Origin: Alistipes muris
Lineage (GTDB): Bacteria; Bacteroidota; Bacteroidia; Bacteroidales; Rikenellaceae
Direction: 5' to 3'
DNA length: 63,245 nt
Assembly: GCF_943193205.1 (NCBI RefSeq)
Contig: NZ_CALPDD010000014.1
Coordinates: 1-63,245, forward strand
The position numbers were made by a program, and so were the translations under genes. Of this stretch, positions 16,186 to 25,452 are shown in pieces (the first letter of the stretch is position 1; each line of letters begins with the position of its first letter). The notes beneath the pieces are model-generated. The model was not told the origin of the DNA. It searched no databases and saw nothing but the letters and a program-made list of their open reading frames with translations.

Positions 16186-18807
16186 CTATTTGAGTTTGGC
16201 GAGAATCAGTTCCACCGCCTTGTCGATGGCGGCCTGCAATCCGTCGGGGTTCTTGCCGCCGGCCGTGGCGAAGAACGCCTGACCGCCGCCGCCGCCCTGC
16301 ATGAGCTTGGCGGCCTCGCGGATGACGGCCCCGGCATCGACGCCCTGCTTGACGATTTCGTCGCCCAACATGATAGTCAGCGAAGGCTTGCCCTCGAAGA
16401 GCGACCCGATGACCAGCACGAGCTTGGGCGACCGGGCGCGGAGGTTGTAGGCGAGGTCCTTGACCACCTCGGGCTTGTTCTCGGACTGCAAGGCGATGAG
16501 CTGCACGCCGTTGCGCTCGGGCAACGACGCGGCGAGCTTGTCGGCCCACTGCGCCACCTGCTCGCGCCGCATGCGCTCGACCTCCTTGGAGAGCGTCTCG
16601 TTGCTCTCGATCATCTTCCGGACCGCCTGCATGATTTGCGTATTGTTGAGCGACTCGCCCACACTGCGGATCGTATCCTCAGCCACGTAGAGCACCTTCT
16701 CGGCCTGCTCGCCCGTGACGGCCTCGATGCGGCGCACCCCGGCCGAAATGGCGCTCTCGTTGAGAATCTTGAAGAAGCCGATGTTGCCCGTAGCGCTGGT
16801 ATGGGTACCGCCGCAAAGCTCGACCGAATCGCCGAAACGCACCATGCGCACGCGGTCGCCGTACTTCTCGCCGAAAAGCATCATGGCCCCGGCTTCGGCG
16901 GCCTCCTCCTTGGTGGCGTCGCGCTTCTCCTCGAGCGGGTAGTTGGCGCGGATGGCCTTGTTGACCAACTTCTCGACCTCGCGCAGCTCCTCACGCGTGA
17001 CTTTCTGGAAGTGCGAGAAGTCGAAACGCAGCAACTCGGGGGTCACCATCGAACCTTTCTGCTCGACGTGGTCGCCCAGCACCTTGCGCAGAGCGGCGTG
17101 CATGAGGTGGGTGGCCGAGTGGTTGTTGGCCGCCGCCTGCCGCTTGTCGGCATCGACGCGGGCGGTGAAAACAGCCGCGGGATTCTCCGGCAGCCGCTCG
17201 ACGATATGGATAATCAACCCGTTTTCCTTTTCGGCAGCGACGACGGCGATGCGCTCGTTGGCGCTCTCGATGACACCGATGTCGCCGATCTGACCCCCCG
17301 AATTACCGTAGAACGGCGTGCGGTCGAAGACCAGCTGGTAGGAAGTCTTGCCCTTGGAAGCGACGCGGCGATAACGGGCTATGCGCACCTCGTCGGTGAG
17401 CGTGTCGTAACCTGTGAAGACACTTTCGCGCAAGGGGAACAGCTCCACCCAGTCGTCGGTATCGACGGCCGCGGCGTTGCGCGAACGCTCCTTCTGAGCC
17501 TGCAGCTCCTTGTCGAAGGCATCGAGGTCGACCCCGACGCCCTGCTCGCGGGCTATAAGCTCCGTGAGGTCGATGGGGAAGCCGAACGTATCGTAGAGCT
17601 CGAACGCGTCGGCGCCCGAAATCAACTGCCGGCCCTCGGACTTGGTACGCGCGATGACGCCGTCCAGGAGGTTGATACCTGTGGCCAAAGTCCGCAGGAA
17701 CGAAGCCTCCTCCTCCTCGATGACCTTTTCGATAAGCCCCTGCTGGGCCTTGAGCTCGGGGAACTGGCCGCCCATCTGAGCCACCAGCCCGGGCACCAAC
17801 CGGCAGAGGGTCGGCTCGGTGAAGCCGAGGTAAGTATAGCCGTAACGCACGGCGCGGCGGAGGATACGGCGGATGACGTACCCGGCCTTGACGTTGGAGG
17901 GCAGCTGTCCGTCGGCGATGGAAAAAGCGATGGCGCGCAGGTGGTCGGCGATGACGCGCATGGCGATGTCGGCCTGTTCATCGGCCCCGTACTGCTTGCC
18001 GGACAAGGCGGCGATACGGCCGATGGTGGGCTGGAAAACGTCGGTATCGTAATTGGACTTCTTGCCCTGGAGAATCATGCACAGACGCTCGAAACCCATG
18101 CCGGTGTCGACGTTGCGCGCGGGCAACTCCTCCAACGACCCGTTGGCCTTGCGGTTGAACTGCATGAAGACGAGGTTCCAGATCTCGATGACCTGCGGAT
18201 GGCTCTTGTTGACCATCTCGCGGCCGGGTATGGCGGCGATTTCGGCCTCGTCGCGGAGGTCGAAGTGGATTTCGGAACAAGGCCCGCAAGGACCCGTCTC
18301 GCCCATCTCCCAGAAATTGTCGTGCCTGTTGCCGCGGATGATGTGGTCCTCGGGCAGGAAACGCCTCCAATAATCGTAGGCCTCCTGGTCGAACGGCACG
18401 CCGTCCTCCTCCGAACCCTCGAACACGGTGGCGTACATACGCTCGGCGGGCAACTTATAGACGTCGTGCAAAAGCTCCCACGCCCACTCGATGGCCTCCT
18501 TCTTGAAATAATCGCCGTAAGACCAGTTGCCGAGCATCTCGAACATGGTGTGGTGGTAGGTATCGTGGCCCACCTCCTCCAGGTCGTTGTGCTTGCCGGA
18601 GACACGCAGGCACTTCTGCGTATCGGCCGCCCGCGGAAACTTGCGGGGAGCGTTGCCGAGGAAAATATCCTTGAACTGGTTCATACCCGCGTTGGTGAAC
18701 ATCAACGTAGGGTCGCCCTTGACGACCATCGGCGCCGAGGGGACGATGGCATGGCCCTTGCTTTGGAAAAAATCGAGAAAAGCCTGACGGATTTTTGCAG
18801 ATTCCAT
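16186..18807 (-). CDS. alaS: Alanine--tRNA ligase
   Basis: This 873-residue class II synthetase charges tRNA-Ala. The catalytic domain opens with [19 protein letters not shown] and includes [15 protein letters not shown]. The editing domain has the zinc motif [11 protein letters not shown] and [10 protein letters not shown], and a glycine-rich C-terminal domain ([16 protein letters not shown]) follows. I start at the ATG at 18807 rather than an upstream ATG at 18831, because family members begin at this position. The gene is divergent from two peptidase genes and shares a compact promoter region with them. Confidence 0.97.
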   Translation of the reverse strand: MESAKIRQAFLDFFQSKGHAIVPSAPMVVKGDPTLMFTNAGMNQFKDIFLGNAPRKFPRAADTQKCLRVSGKHNDLEEVGHDTYHHTMFEMLGNWSYGDYFKKEAIEWAWELLHDVYKLPAERMYATVFEGSEEDGVPFDQEAYDYWRRFLPEDHIIRGNRHDNFWEMGETGPCGPCSEIHFDLRDEAEIAAIPGREMVNKSHPQVIEIWNLVFMQFNRKANGSLEELPARNVDTGMGFERLCMILQGKKSNYDTDVFQPTIGRIAALSGKQYGADEQADIAMRVIADHLRAIAFSIADGQLPSNVKAGYVIRRILRRAVRYGYTYLGFTEPTLCRLVPGLVAQMGGQFPELKAQQGLIEKVIEEEEASFLRTLATGINLLDGVIARTKSEGRQLISGADAFELYDTFGFPIDLTELIAREQGVGVDLDAFDKELQAQKERSRNAAAVDTDDWVELFPLRESVFTGYDTLTDEVRIARYRRVASKGKTSYQLVFDRTPFYGNSGGQIGDIGVIESANERIAVVAAEKENGLIIHIVERLPENPAAVFTARVDADKRQAAANNHSATHLMHAALRKVLGDHVEQKGSMVTPELLRFDFSHFQKVTREELREVEKLVNKAIRANYPLEEKRDATKEEAAEAGAMMLFGEKYGDRVRMVRFGDSVELCGGTHTSATGNIGFFKILNESAISAGVRRIEAVTGEQAEKVLYVAEDTIRSVGESLNNTQIMQAVRKMIESNETLSKEVERMRREQVAQWADKLAASLPERNGVQLIALQSENKPEVVKDLAYNLRARSPKLVLVIGSLFEGKPSLTIMLGDEIVKQGVDAGAVIREAAKLMQGGGGGQAFFATAGGKNPDGLQAAIDKAVELILAKLK

Positions 18808-18850
18808 ATATACTCTATTGTCCTGTTGCATCGTTATACGATTCGGGTTG

Positions 18851-18858
18851 CAAAATTA
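18851..18858 (-). promoter_or_regulatory. -7 box TAATTTTG for alaS
   Basis: The complement of 18851-18858 is a perfect TAnnTTTG match, 43 bases from the alaS start. Confidence 0.6.
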
Positions 18859-18870
18859 CACAATTAAACT

Positions 18871-18878
18871 TAAATTTG
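18871..18878 (+). promoter_or_regulatory. -7 box TAAATTTG for the M23 peptidase pair
   Basis: This is a perfect TAnnTTTG match, 28 bases before the ATG at 18907. It is back-to-back with the alaS promoter. Confidence 0.6.
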
Positions 18879-18906
18879 CATCCTGCAACAAGGAGTTTTT
18901 TAGAGG

Positions 18907-19884
18907 ATGAAGCAAAAACCAGAGACACCTGCCGCCGCAGGGCGCGAGGCGCGCGAAACCGCCAAGGCACCGCTCCGGCTGAGAATCTACCGCATACTGC
19001 GCAAGGTACTCATCGGATTCATCCTTGTGTCGATAGCCAACGTGGTCTTTTCGCAGTTCTTCTACACCCCCAAAATGTACCGCATCAACCGCCGCAACCG
19101 CGAACTGATGATCCGGTACCGCATCCTCCAGGACCGCATCCGCACGGCCCAGAGCCGCGTGGACGAAATACGCCACCGCGACAACCACGTCTACCGCTCG
19201 CTCTTCTCGACCGACACCCTGGCGGAAGCCGACCGCCCCTACCCCGACGCGAAATACGCGCCGATGGCCGACGACGAATTCGCACCGCTGATGATAGGGA
19301 CGTGGAAACAACTGGACGCACTGGCCCGCACGCTCTACCAGGAATCGGTCTCGTTCGACGAACTGCAAGTGCTTTCCAAGGACAAGGCACGGCTGGCGGC
19401 GGCCATCCCGGCCATCTGGCCCATCGACCGCAAGGCCCTGCACGGCGACCATATCGGAGCCTTCAACCCGCGCCGCATGCACCCGATCTACCACCGCATC
19501 ATCGCCCACCTGGGCATCGACCTGGGCTGCGACCGCGGAACCCCGGTCTATGCCACGGGCGACGCCACGGTGCAGAAAGTGGACATCGGAGAACCCACGC
19601 GCGGCTACGGCAAACAAATCCTGCTGAACCACAAGTTCGGCTACCAGACCCGCTATGCGCACCTGAGCAAGATACTCGTGAAACCCGGCGACAAGGTCCT
19701 GCGCGGCCAGGTCATCGGCGAAACGGGCAACACGGGCGGCTCGACGGCGCCCCACCTCCACTACGAAGTCATCCGCAGGGGCACGCCCGTCAATCCGGTC
19801 AACTACTTCAACCGCAACATGACCTACGACGAATACGACCGGTTCATGGAACGGATGCGCGAAACGAACTTTGAAATCATGTAA
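18907..19884 (+). CDS. M23 family metallopeptidase (membrane anchored)
   Basis: The 325-residue protein has one membrane segment (about 36-55, IGFILVSIANVVFSQFFY), a helical linker and a C-terminal LytM domain. Zinc and catalytic residues are complete: HLGID, RYAHLSK and APHLHYEV. It therefore likely cuts peptidoglycan peptides on the periplasmic side rather than only activating amidases. It is followed after 2 bases by a paralogue, and both are divergent from alaS. Confidence 0.92.
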   Translation: MKQKPETPAAAGREARETAKAPLRLRIYRILRKVLIGFILVSIANVVFSQFFYTPKMYRINRRNRELMIRYRILQDRIRTAQSRVDEIRHRDNHVYRSLFSTDTLAEADRPYPDAKYAPMADDEFAPLMIGTWKQLDALARTLYQESVSFDELQVLSKDKARLAAAIPAIWPIDRKALHGDHIGAFNPRRMHPIYHRIIAHLGIDLGCDRGTPVYATGDATVQKVDIGEPTRGYGKQILLNHKFGYQTRYAHLSKILVKPGDKVLRGQVIGETGNTGGSTAPHLHYEVIRRGTPVNPVNYFNRNMTYDEYDRFMERMRETNFEIM

Positions 19885-19886
19885 CC

Positions 19887-20837
19887 ATGCCCGGCAAAAA
19901 AGACCTTGAAAAACTCCGCAGGCACAAGCGCCGCCGCCAACGCATCATCCGCGGGACGGTGCAGTTCTTCGTGTGGACGGGTGTGGCGGTGATCTACTAC
20001 ACGGGATTCTCGCTCTTCTTCGACACGCCGCTCGAATACATGCTCAAGCACTCGACCGACGGGCTGCGCGACGAATACAAGACGCTGACGGCACGCTACG
20101 ATTCGCTGACGATGGTGCTGGACAACCTCTCGGAACGCGACCGCAACGTGTTCCGCATCCTCTTCGAGTCGGATCCCTACGAATCGGAAGCCGAAATCCG
20201 AAGCCGCGAAAACGCCAGCTACGAAGCACTCGTCGAGCACCCGACGCGCCAGCTCAAACGCGACCTGCGGCAGAGCACCGAAGAACTGGAACGGCGGCTC
20301 GAAGAACTCAACCACACCTACCACGACTTGCAGGCGCTGATCGATTCGACCGGGACGGCGAGCCACAACATACCGGCCATCCAACCCGTCATCAACAAAC
20401 AGCTTACCCTGCTGACAGCCTCCTACGGCATGCGTTTCCACCCGTTCTACAAGACGCTCCAGTCGCACCAGGGCGTCGACTACACCATCCCCGAGGGGTC
20501 GCGCGTATTCGCCACGGCCGACGGCACGGTGCGCGACGTGCTGGAACGCAACTCGACCTCGGGCCGCACGGTGGTCATCGACCACGGCAACGGCTACGAA
20601 ACCTCGTACAGCCACCTGTCGCAAATCAACGTCCGCAAGGGACAGCAGGTGCGGCGCGGCGACATCATCGCCCGCTCGGGCGACACGGGTCTCTCGCTGG
20701 CCCCCCACCTCCACTACGAAGTGCGCTACAAGGCCATGCGGGTCGACCCGATCCACTACTTTTTCATGGAACTCACACCGGGCGAATACCGGCGTCTGAT
20801 GCACATCGCCCAGTCGGGCATGCAGTCGTTCGACTAA
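19887..20837 (+). CDS. M23 family metallopeptidase, paralogue of the preceding gene
   Basis: The 316 residues have the same plan as the upstream protein: a basic N-terminus, one membrane helix (about 23-45), a coiled-coil region (about 120-155) and a LytM domain with HQGVD, SYSHLSQ and APHLHYEV intact. The tandem pair is probably a duplication with both copies active. It is co-transcribed with its neighbour and with the HAD gene 4 bases downstream. Confidence 0.92.
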   Translation: MPGKKDLEKLRRHKRRRQRIIRGTVQFFVWTGVAVIYYTGFSLFFDTPLEYMLKHSTDGLRDEYKTLTARYDSLTMVLDNLSERDRNVFRILFESDPYESEAEIRSRENASYEALVEHPTRQLKRDLRQSTEELERRLEELNHTYHDLQALIDSTGTASHNIPAIQPVINKQLTLLTASYGMRFHPFYKTLQSHQGVDYTIPEGSRVFATADGTVRDVLERNSTSGRTVVIDHGNGYETSYSHLSQINVRKGQQVRRGDIIARSGDTGLSLAPHLHYEVRYKAMRVDPIHYFFMELTPGEYRRLMHIAQSGMQSFD

Positions 20838-20841
20838 CCCG

Positions 20842-21444
20842 ATGGAAGGCCCGGTCAAACTGATTCTGCTGGACTTCGACGGCACGCTGGCCGACACGCG
20901 GCGGGCCAATGCGCTGGCCTACGCGGCCACGCTGCGGGAAGCGGGCTACCCGCTGACCGAGGAAGAATACCTCGGCCGCTATTTCGGAGTGCGGTGCGAC
21001 GAATTCCTGCGCAGCTACGGCATCGCCGACCCGGCCGAGCGCGAACGGCTACGGCTGCGGAAAATCGAACTCTATCCTGCGTTTTTCGACACGGTGGAAC
21101 TCAACCGGCCGCTGTGGGAATTCTGCCGCCAGTTCCGGCGGCAGGGCGGACGGGTATGGATCGTCTCGACGGGCAGCCGGGCCAATATCGACAACGCGAT
21201 GGCCCACTTGGGCATCGGCGGACCGGAGACGTCCGAAGCCCGATGCCCCGCAGGCCGGGTCGACGGCATACTGGCCGGACCCGACGTCGCGCGAAGCAAG
21301 CCCGCCCCCGACTGCTTCCTGGAAGCGATGCGCCGCGAGGGGGTCACGCCCCGCGAAACGCTCATCTTCGAGGATTCGGCCGTGGGGCTCGAAGCCGCCC
21401 GGGCTTCCGGGGCCGCGTACATCCGAGTGACGCTGCCGGAATAG
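20842..21444 (+). CDS. HAD-superfamily hydrolase
   Basis: This 200-residue phosphatase-like protein has LLDFDGTLADT (motif I, Asp10/Asp12 region), VSTGSRA (motif II), SKPAPD (motif III lysine) and IFEDSAVGLEAA (motif IV). It is a subfamily IA phosphatase of the phosphoglycolate/beta-phosphoglucomutase type; the substrate is unknown. It is the third gene of the M23 operon and converges on the AddA-like gene with 4 bases between the stop codons. Confidence 0.88.
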   Translation: MEGPVKLILLDFDGTLADTRRANALAYAATLREAGYPLTEEEYLGRYFGVRCDEFLRSYGIADPAERERLRLRKIELYPAFFDTVELNRPLWEFCRQFRRQGGRVWIVSTGSRANIDNAMAHLGIGGPETSEARCPAGRVDGILAGPDVARSKPAPDCFLEAMRREGVTPRETLIFEDSAVGLEAARASGAAYIRVTLPE

Positions 21445-21448
21445 CGCC

Positions 21449-24400
21449 CTACACCACCCTTTCGATTTTGCCGAGCCGGACGAACCAGAGGTAACCCTCG
21501 GTGCGGGCATACCCCATGTCGCGCAGGAGCGCGCAATATTCCTCAATCTGGCGCTTGTAACGGGCGGTGTCGTGCTCGCCGAACTTGTAATCGACGACCA
21601 CGGCCCGGTCGCCGCAGGTCATCACGCGGTCGGGGCGGCGCGGCGAACCCTCGCCCGGCAGGATGATTTCCTGCTCGTTGCGCACCTGCTGCCACGGTCC
21701 GTCGAACCACTCGCGCACAACCGGGTCGGCCAGCGCCTGGCCGATCATCCGGCGAAGCTGCGCGGCGTCGGCGGCCGAAAGCGTGCCGTCGTGCTCCATC
21801 CGCGCCACGGCCCGCCCGATTTCCGCGGTGTCCGCCGCATCCTCGAACGCCCGGTGCATCAGAATACCGAAATCGCGCGGCGAAAGGGCGGCATCCGACC
21901 CCGGCTCGAAATAGCGCTGCGACGGCAGCCGCAACCGCAGGTCGGCCTGCGCCGTGGGATAATTCTCCAGCACGACGTGCCGGACCTCGCCCCCCTTGCG
22001 GAGCGAATCGGCCGGACCCGCGAACTCGCCGAACTCGAAACGCTCGGAAGCCTCGCCGCACGAGTAACGGCCCGTCATATCGCCGAGCAGCGCCCTATCG
22101 CCGTCGACGGCAAGGTGTTCGAGCAGCAGCGACCCGACGTGGCGGCTGCCCCGCCGGGGAATGAAGAGATGGAGCGATTCGGCGGCACGCGTCAGCGCCA
22201 CGTAGAGCAGATTGATATTGTCGACATGCGAATAGACCGTCTCGCGGTAGAACTCCTCGGAGAAACCCGATTCGGCCATCGCCTTCTTGAACCTGACCGG
22301 GAAGCGCCCCGCTCCGGCGGCTTCGCCCTGCGCCTCGGCCCACACGATGTTCTGCACCCCGCCCCCGGACTTGGGGTCGAGCTGCCACGAACAATAGGGA
22401 ATCAACACCGCCTTGTTTTCCAGCCCCTTGGCCTTATGGATGGTGATGATTTCGACCGCCTGCTCGCTGCGGCCGACGCTCAGCGAACGGGCCGAACCCT
22501 GCTCCTCCCACCAGGCGAGAAAAAGCGGGATGTCGGCTACCTTGTTGGCGCAGAACGCGATAATCTGCTCGTGGATGGCTTGCAGGTAGGCCGTCTGCAA
22601 ACGGTCCTGCTGAAGGTCGTACTCCATGACGATGCGCTCGAACGCCTCCTCGGGCGAGAGCAGGCGGACCGAACGGAAGAACGCCCGCTCGGCATCGGAG
22701 AGCGGAGCATCGAAATCGCGGCCGAGGCAGCGGTTGAGAATGGCGCGGCTGAGCCGGTCGCCGGCATTGAGCGCCAGCCGCAAGGCCGCCGCGACGAACG
22801 AGCTGACGGGCGCGTTGCCGATGACGAGCGCTTCCTGCGTCATGACGTCGAAACGGTAGCGGGGGTCGGTGTTGCGGCTCTTGAAGTCGAGCAGTTCGGC
22901 GGCGATTCGGGCCCCGTCGGTGGCGCCGCGCACCAATATCATGATGTCGGCCGGGCGGAAACCGCGGTCGAGCAGTTCGCAGAGCCGCTCCACGACGGGC
23001 GGCCGCTCGTCGAAGGTCTCGACCGAGACGTACCCGTCGACCGGCGCCTTGCGGCGGGGCGTCTGCACCTGCCCGCGGTAAGCGTCGGCCAGCGTATCGC
23101 GCAGTTCGTCCGCCGCGGCAGCAGCGACATCGCCCCGGGCGGCCGCTTCGGCGAGCTGTCCGTTGAGCGCCGCATTGTCGGCGGCCACGACGCAGTCGAT
23201 TATCCGGTTGTTGAACCCCACGACCACGGGCAGACTGCGCCAGTTCTCCTCCAGCATCTTCACCTCGGTGTTCCCCTCGCCCAGCGCGCGGCGCGCCCCC
23301 TCGTGGAGAATCCGCCAGTCGCCGCCCCGCCAACGGTAAATCGACTGCTTGATGTCGCCCACGATGAGCACCGAAGTCTCCTCGCTCTGTGCCATGGCGT
23401 TCTGCAACAAGGGCAGGAAATTCTCCCACTCGCGCACCGACGTGTCCTGGAACTCGTCGATCATGAAGCGCTCGAAGCGGTTGCCGACCTTCTCGTAGAT
23501 GAACGGCGCATCGTTGTGGCCGATGAACTCCGCAAGCAGGTATTTGGTTTCGGAGAGCAGCATCATGTTCTGCTCGTCGCAAAGCCGCTGCACCTGCGCA
23601 TAGAGGTCCGACAGGAGGGCGAAACTGCGATAGTTCTCGCGCAGCAGGTCGCAGGTGTTCCACGAACGGAGGTTCTGCGCATAGAGCCCGCACATGTGCT
23701 GCAACAGCGGCCGGAGCTGCCCGACGAGCGGCTCGGCAGGCGAACCCTTGGCGCACCAGCCGTCGGCCGTGGCGCTCATCTTCAGCACGGTGGCGGAGGG
23801 AGCTTTCAGTTCTCCGGCAGCCACGACATAGAACCAGTGGGCGAAACTACGGCTCTTGCCCGAAAAATCCGTGGCGGAAAGCCCTGCCGCGCCGATAAGC
23901 TGCACGGCCTGCGCAGCCGTCTGCTGCAACTCCCGCTTGGAGGCCTCGGCATGGGCCGCAGCACGGTGAACGATACGCCGCAGCTCCTCCTTGGACCGGG
24001 GAGCGGAGAGCGTCGGGCGGTTCTTCTCCTTGAAAAGCTCGCCGCCCAAGGAGAGAATGCCGTCGCGGACGTCCCATTTGCGCCCCTCGTCGATACGCTC
24101 CTCGACGAAACCGGTCATCCAGCGCAGCAGGTCGCGGTCGGCCGTGATGGCCTCGATAAGCGTATCGGCGCTCTTGGCGAGCACCGAAGCGGTTTCGATT
24201 TCGACGTTGTAATCGAGGTCGATGCCCAGCTCCTTGATGAAAGCCCGCAGAATGCGCTGGAAAAAAGTGTCGATGGTGAGGACCGTGAAACGCGAATAAT
24301 CGTGGAGAATCCGGGCCCGGGCCTCGGCCGCCCGCTTCTGCACGGTGCGGGCGTCGAGCCGGAGCTCCCGGCACAAGTCGGCGGCATAGGCACTCGGCCC

Positions 24401-24589
24401 GCCGGACGCGAGCAGGTGTATCTCCTTGAGAATACGCGACTTCATCTCCTCGGTAGCCTTGTTGGTGAAGGTCACGGCGAGGATATGGCGGTAGAGCGAC
24501 GGCTGCTGCACCACGTCGCGCACGTACTTGTAGGCCAGCTGGTAGGTCTTGCCCGACCCGGCGCTGGCATTGAGGATTCTGGCCCGCAT
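21449..24589 (-). CDS. UvrD/AddA-like helicase-nuclease
   Basis: This 1046-residue superfamily 1 helicase with a C-terminal RecB-type nuclease is the likely AddA subunit of an AddAB/RecBCD-type double-strand-break resection complex. Walker A is ASAGSGKT (Lys14), motif II is MIDEFQDTS, motif III GDIKQSIYRWRGGD, and motifs V/VI are in TIHKAKGLENKAV and LLYVALTRAAESLHL. The nuclease core is VVVDYKFGE near the C-terminus. The ATG at 24589 puts the Walker motif at the usual position. The partner AddB-like gene is nearby on the opposite strand (25453-28299). Confidence 0.93.
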   Translation of the reverse strand: MRARILNASAGSGKTYQLAYKYVRDVVQQPSLYRHILAVTFTNKATEEMKSRILKEIHLLASGGPSAYAADLCRELRLDARTVQKRAAEARARILHDYSRFTVLTIDTFFQRILRAFIKELGIDLDYNVEIETASVLAKSADTLIEAITADRDLLRWMTGFVEERIDEGRKWDVRDGILSLGGELFKEKNRPTLSAPRSKEELRRIVHRAAAHAEASKRELQQTAAQAVQLIGAAGLSATDFSGKSRSFAHWFYVVAAGELKAPSATVLKMSATADGWCAKGSPAEPLVGQLRPLLQHMCGLYAQNLRSWNTCDLLRENYRSFALLSDLYAQVQRLCDEQNMMLLSETKYLLAEFIGHNDAPFIYEKVGNRFERFMIDEFQDTSVREWENFLPLLQNAMAQSEETSVLIVGDIKQSIYRWRGGDWRILHEGARRALGEGNTEVKMLEENWRSLPVVVGFNNRIIDCVVAADNAALNGQLAEAAARGDVAAAAADELRDTLADAYRGQVQTPRRKAPVDGYVSVETFDERPPVVERLCELLDRGFRPADIMILVRGATDGARIAAELLDFKSRNTDPRYRFDVMTQEALVIGNAPVSSFVAAALRLALNAGDRLSRAILNRCLGRDFDAPLSDAERAFFRSVRLLSPEEAFERIVMEYDLQQDRLQTAYLQAIHEQIIAFCANKVADIPLFLAWWEEQGSARSLSVGRSEQAVEIITIHKAKGLENKAVLIPYCSWQLDPKSGGGVQNIVWAEAQGEAAGAGRFPVRFKKAMAESGFSEEFYRETVYSHVDNINLLYVALTRAAESLHLFIPRRGSRHVGSLLLEHLAVDGDRALLGDMTGRYSCGEASERFEFGEFAGPADSLRKGGEVRHVVLENYPTAQADLRLRLPSQRYFEPGSDAALSPRDFGILMHRAFEDAADTAEIGRAVARMEHDGTLSAADAAQLRRMIGQALADPVVREWFDGPWQQVRNEQEIILPGEGSPRRPDRVMTCGDRAVVVDYKFGEHDTARYKRQIEEYCALLRDMGYARTEGYLWFVRLGKIERVV

Positions 24590-24701
24590 GGGAAACGATG
24601 GATGTTCGGAAAGCGTAAAAGTACGAAACAAATCCCGAACGGCAAGGCGCTGTTCGCGATAATTTTCGTAATTTAGCGACCTGAACAGAAAAAGCCACAC
24701 C

Positions 24702-25451
24702 ATGAAACACCCGATTCTGAGCGCCATGGCGCTGCTGATGATGTGCACCGCCCATGCGCAGGCGGAATTCGAGACGCAGGCTTCGGTCGGCCGGGCGAGC
24801 ACGCTGCCCGTATCGCCCACCGAACGCAGCGAATGGCTCGCGTCGTTCACGGCCGTGGAGGTCGACGCCTCGGTCGACCTCCTGTTCGTGCGGACGCCCG
24901 ACAACAAGGCGCCCCGCATCGTCTACGACACCAAGGGCGATTCGACGACCAAGTTCCGCGCCGAAATCAAGAACCAGACCCTCCGCATCCGCGAACGCGC
25001 CGACATACACCGCCGCGACCGCACGATTGTGACGGTCTACTACACGACGCTGGAATCGCTGCGCCTGACCGACGCGACGGTACGCTTCGAGGGGCCGCTG
25101 AAAGCCAGGCTGTTCGACCTGGCGGTAGGCGCCCGGTCGAGCGTGGAAGCCGAAATCGACGTTCAGGACCTGATGATGGACCTCTCGGGCGAGGAGAGCC
25201 GCGCGAAACTCCACGGGCAGGTACGCTATCTGACGCTCTTTGCGTCGACGGGAGTAGCCGACGCGGCCGGAGTGGTCTGCGAAACGGCCCGCGTAGTGGC
25301 CCGCAACAAGGCCCGTGTGAGCGTCGACGCCATCGAACGGCTGGAAGCCAGGGCCACGAGCGGCGCGAAAATCGACTACAAGACGGAACCCAAGCTGCTG
25401 CGTTTCAGCCAGTCGACGCCGTGGTTCCCGTCGGACGAAAAAGAGAAATAG
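24702..25451 (+). CDS. DUF2807 (GIN domain) secreted protein
   Basis: The 249-residue protein has a cleavable signal peptide (MKHPILSAMALLMMCTAHAQA) and a right-handed beta-helix-like repeat domain of the DUF2807 type, beginning FTAVEVDASVDLLFV and containing repeated SGEESRAKLHG and ATSGAKIDY strands. The family is common in Bacteroidetes envelopes; the function is unknown. The stop codon is one base from the start of the AddB-like gene, so a secreted protein and a DNA-repair subunit share an operon here. A weak -7 box, TAATTTAG, lies at 24669-24676. Confidence 0.85.
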   Translation: MKHPILSAMALLMMCTAHAQAEFETQASVGRASTLPVSPTERSEWLASFTAVEVDASVDLLFVRTPDNKAPRIVYDTKGDSTTKFRAEIKNQTLRIRERADIHRRDRTIVTVYYTTLESLRLTDATVRFEGPLKARLFDLAVGARSSVEAEIDVQDLMMDLSGEESRAKLHGQVRYLTLFASTGVADAAGVVCETARVVARNKARVSVDAIERLEARATSGAKIDYKTEPKLLRFSQSTPWFPSDEKEK

Positions 25452-25452
25452 G

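Noticed and set aside
18808..18831. Upstream alaS start at 18831
   Set aside because: It adds eight non-family residues; MESAKIRQ at 18807 matches alanyl-tRNA synthetase starts.
16636..18867. Plus-strand frame of about 740 codons opposite alaS
   Set aside because: It is an exact antisense shadow of alaS, whose motifs are all intact.
21572..24676. Plus-strand frame of more than 1000 codons opposite the AddA-like gene
   Set aside because: It is an antisense shadow; no signal, domain or promoter supports it.
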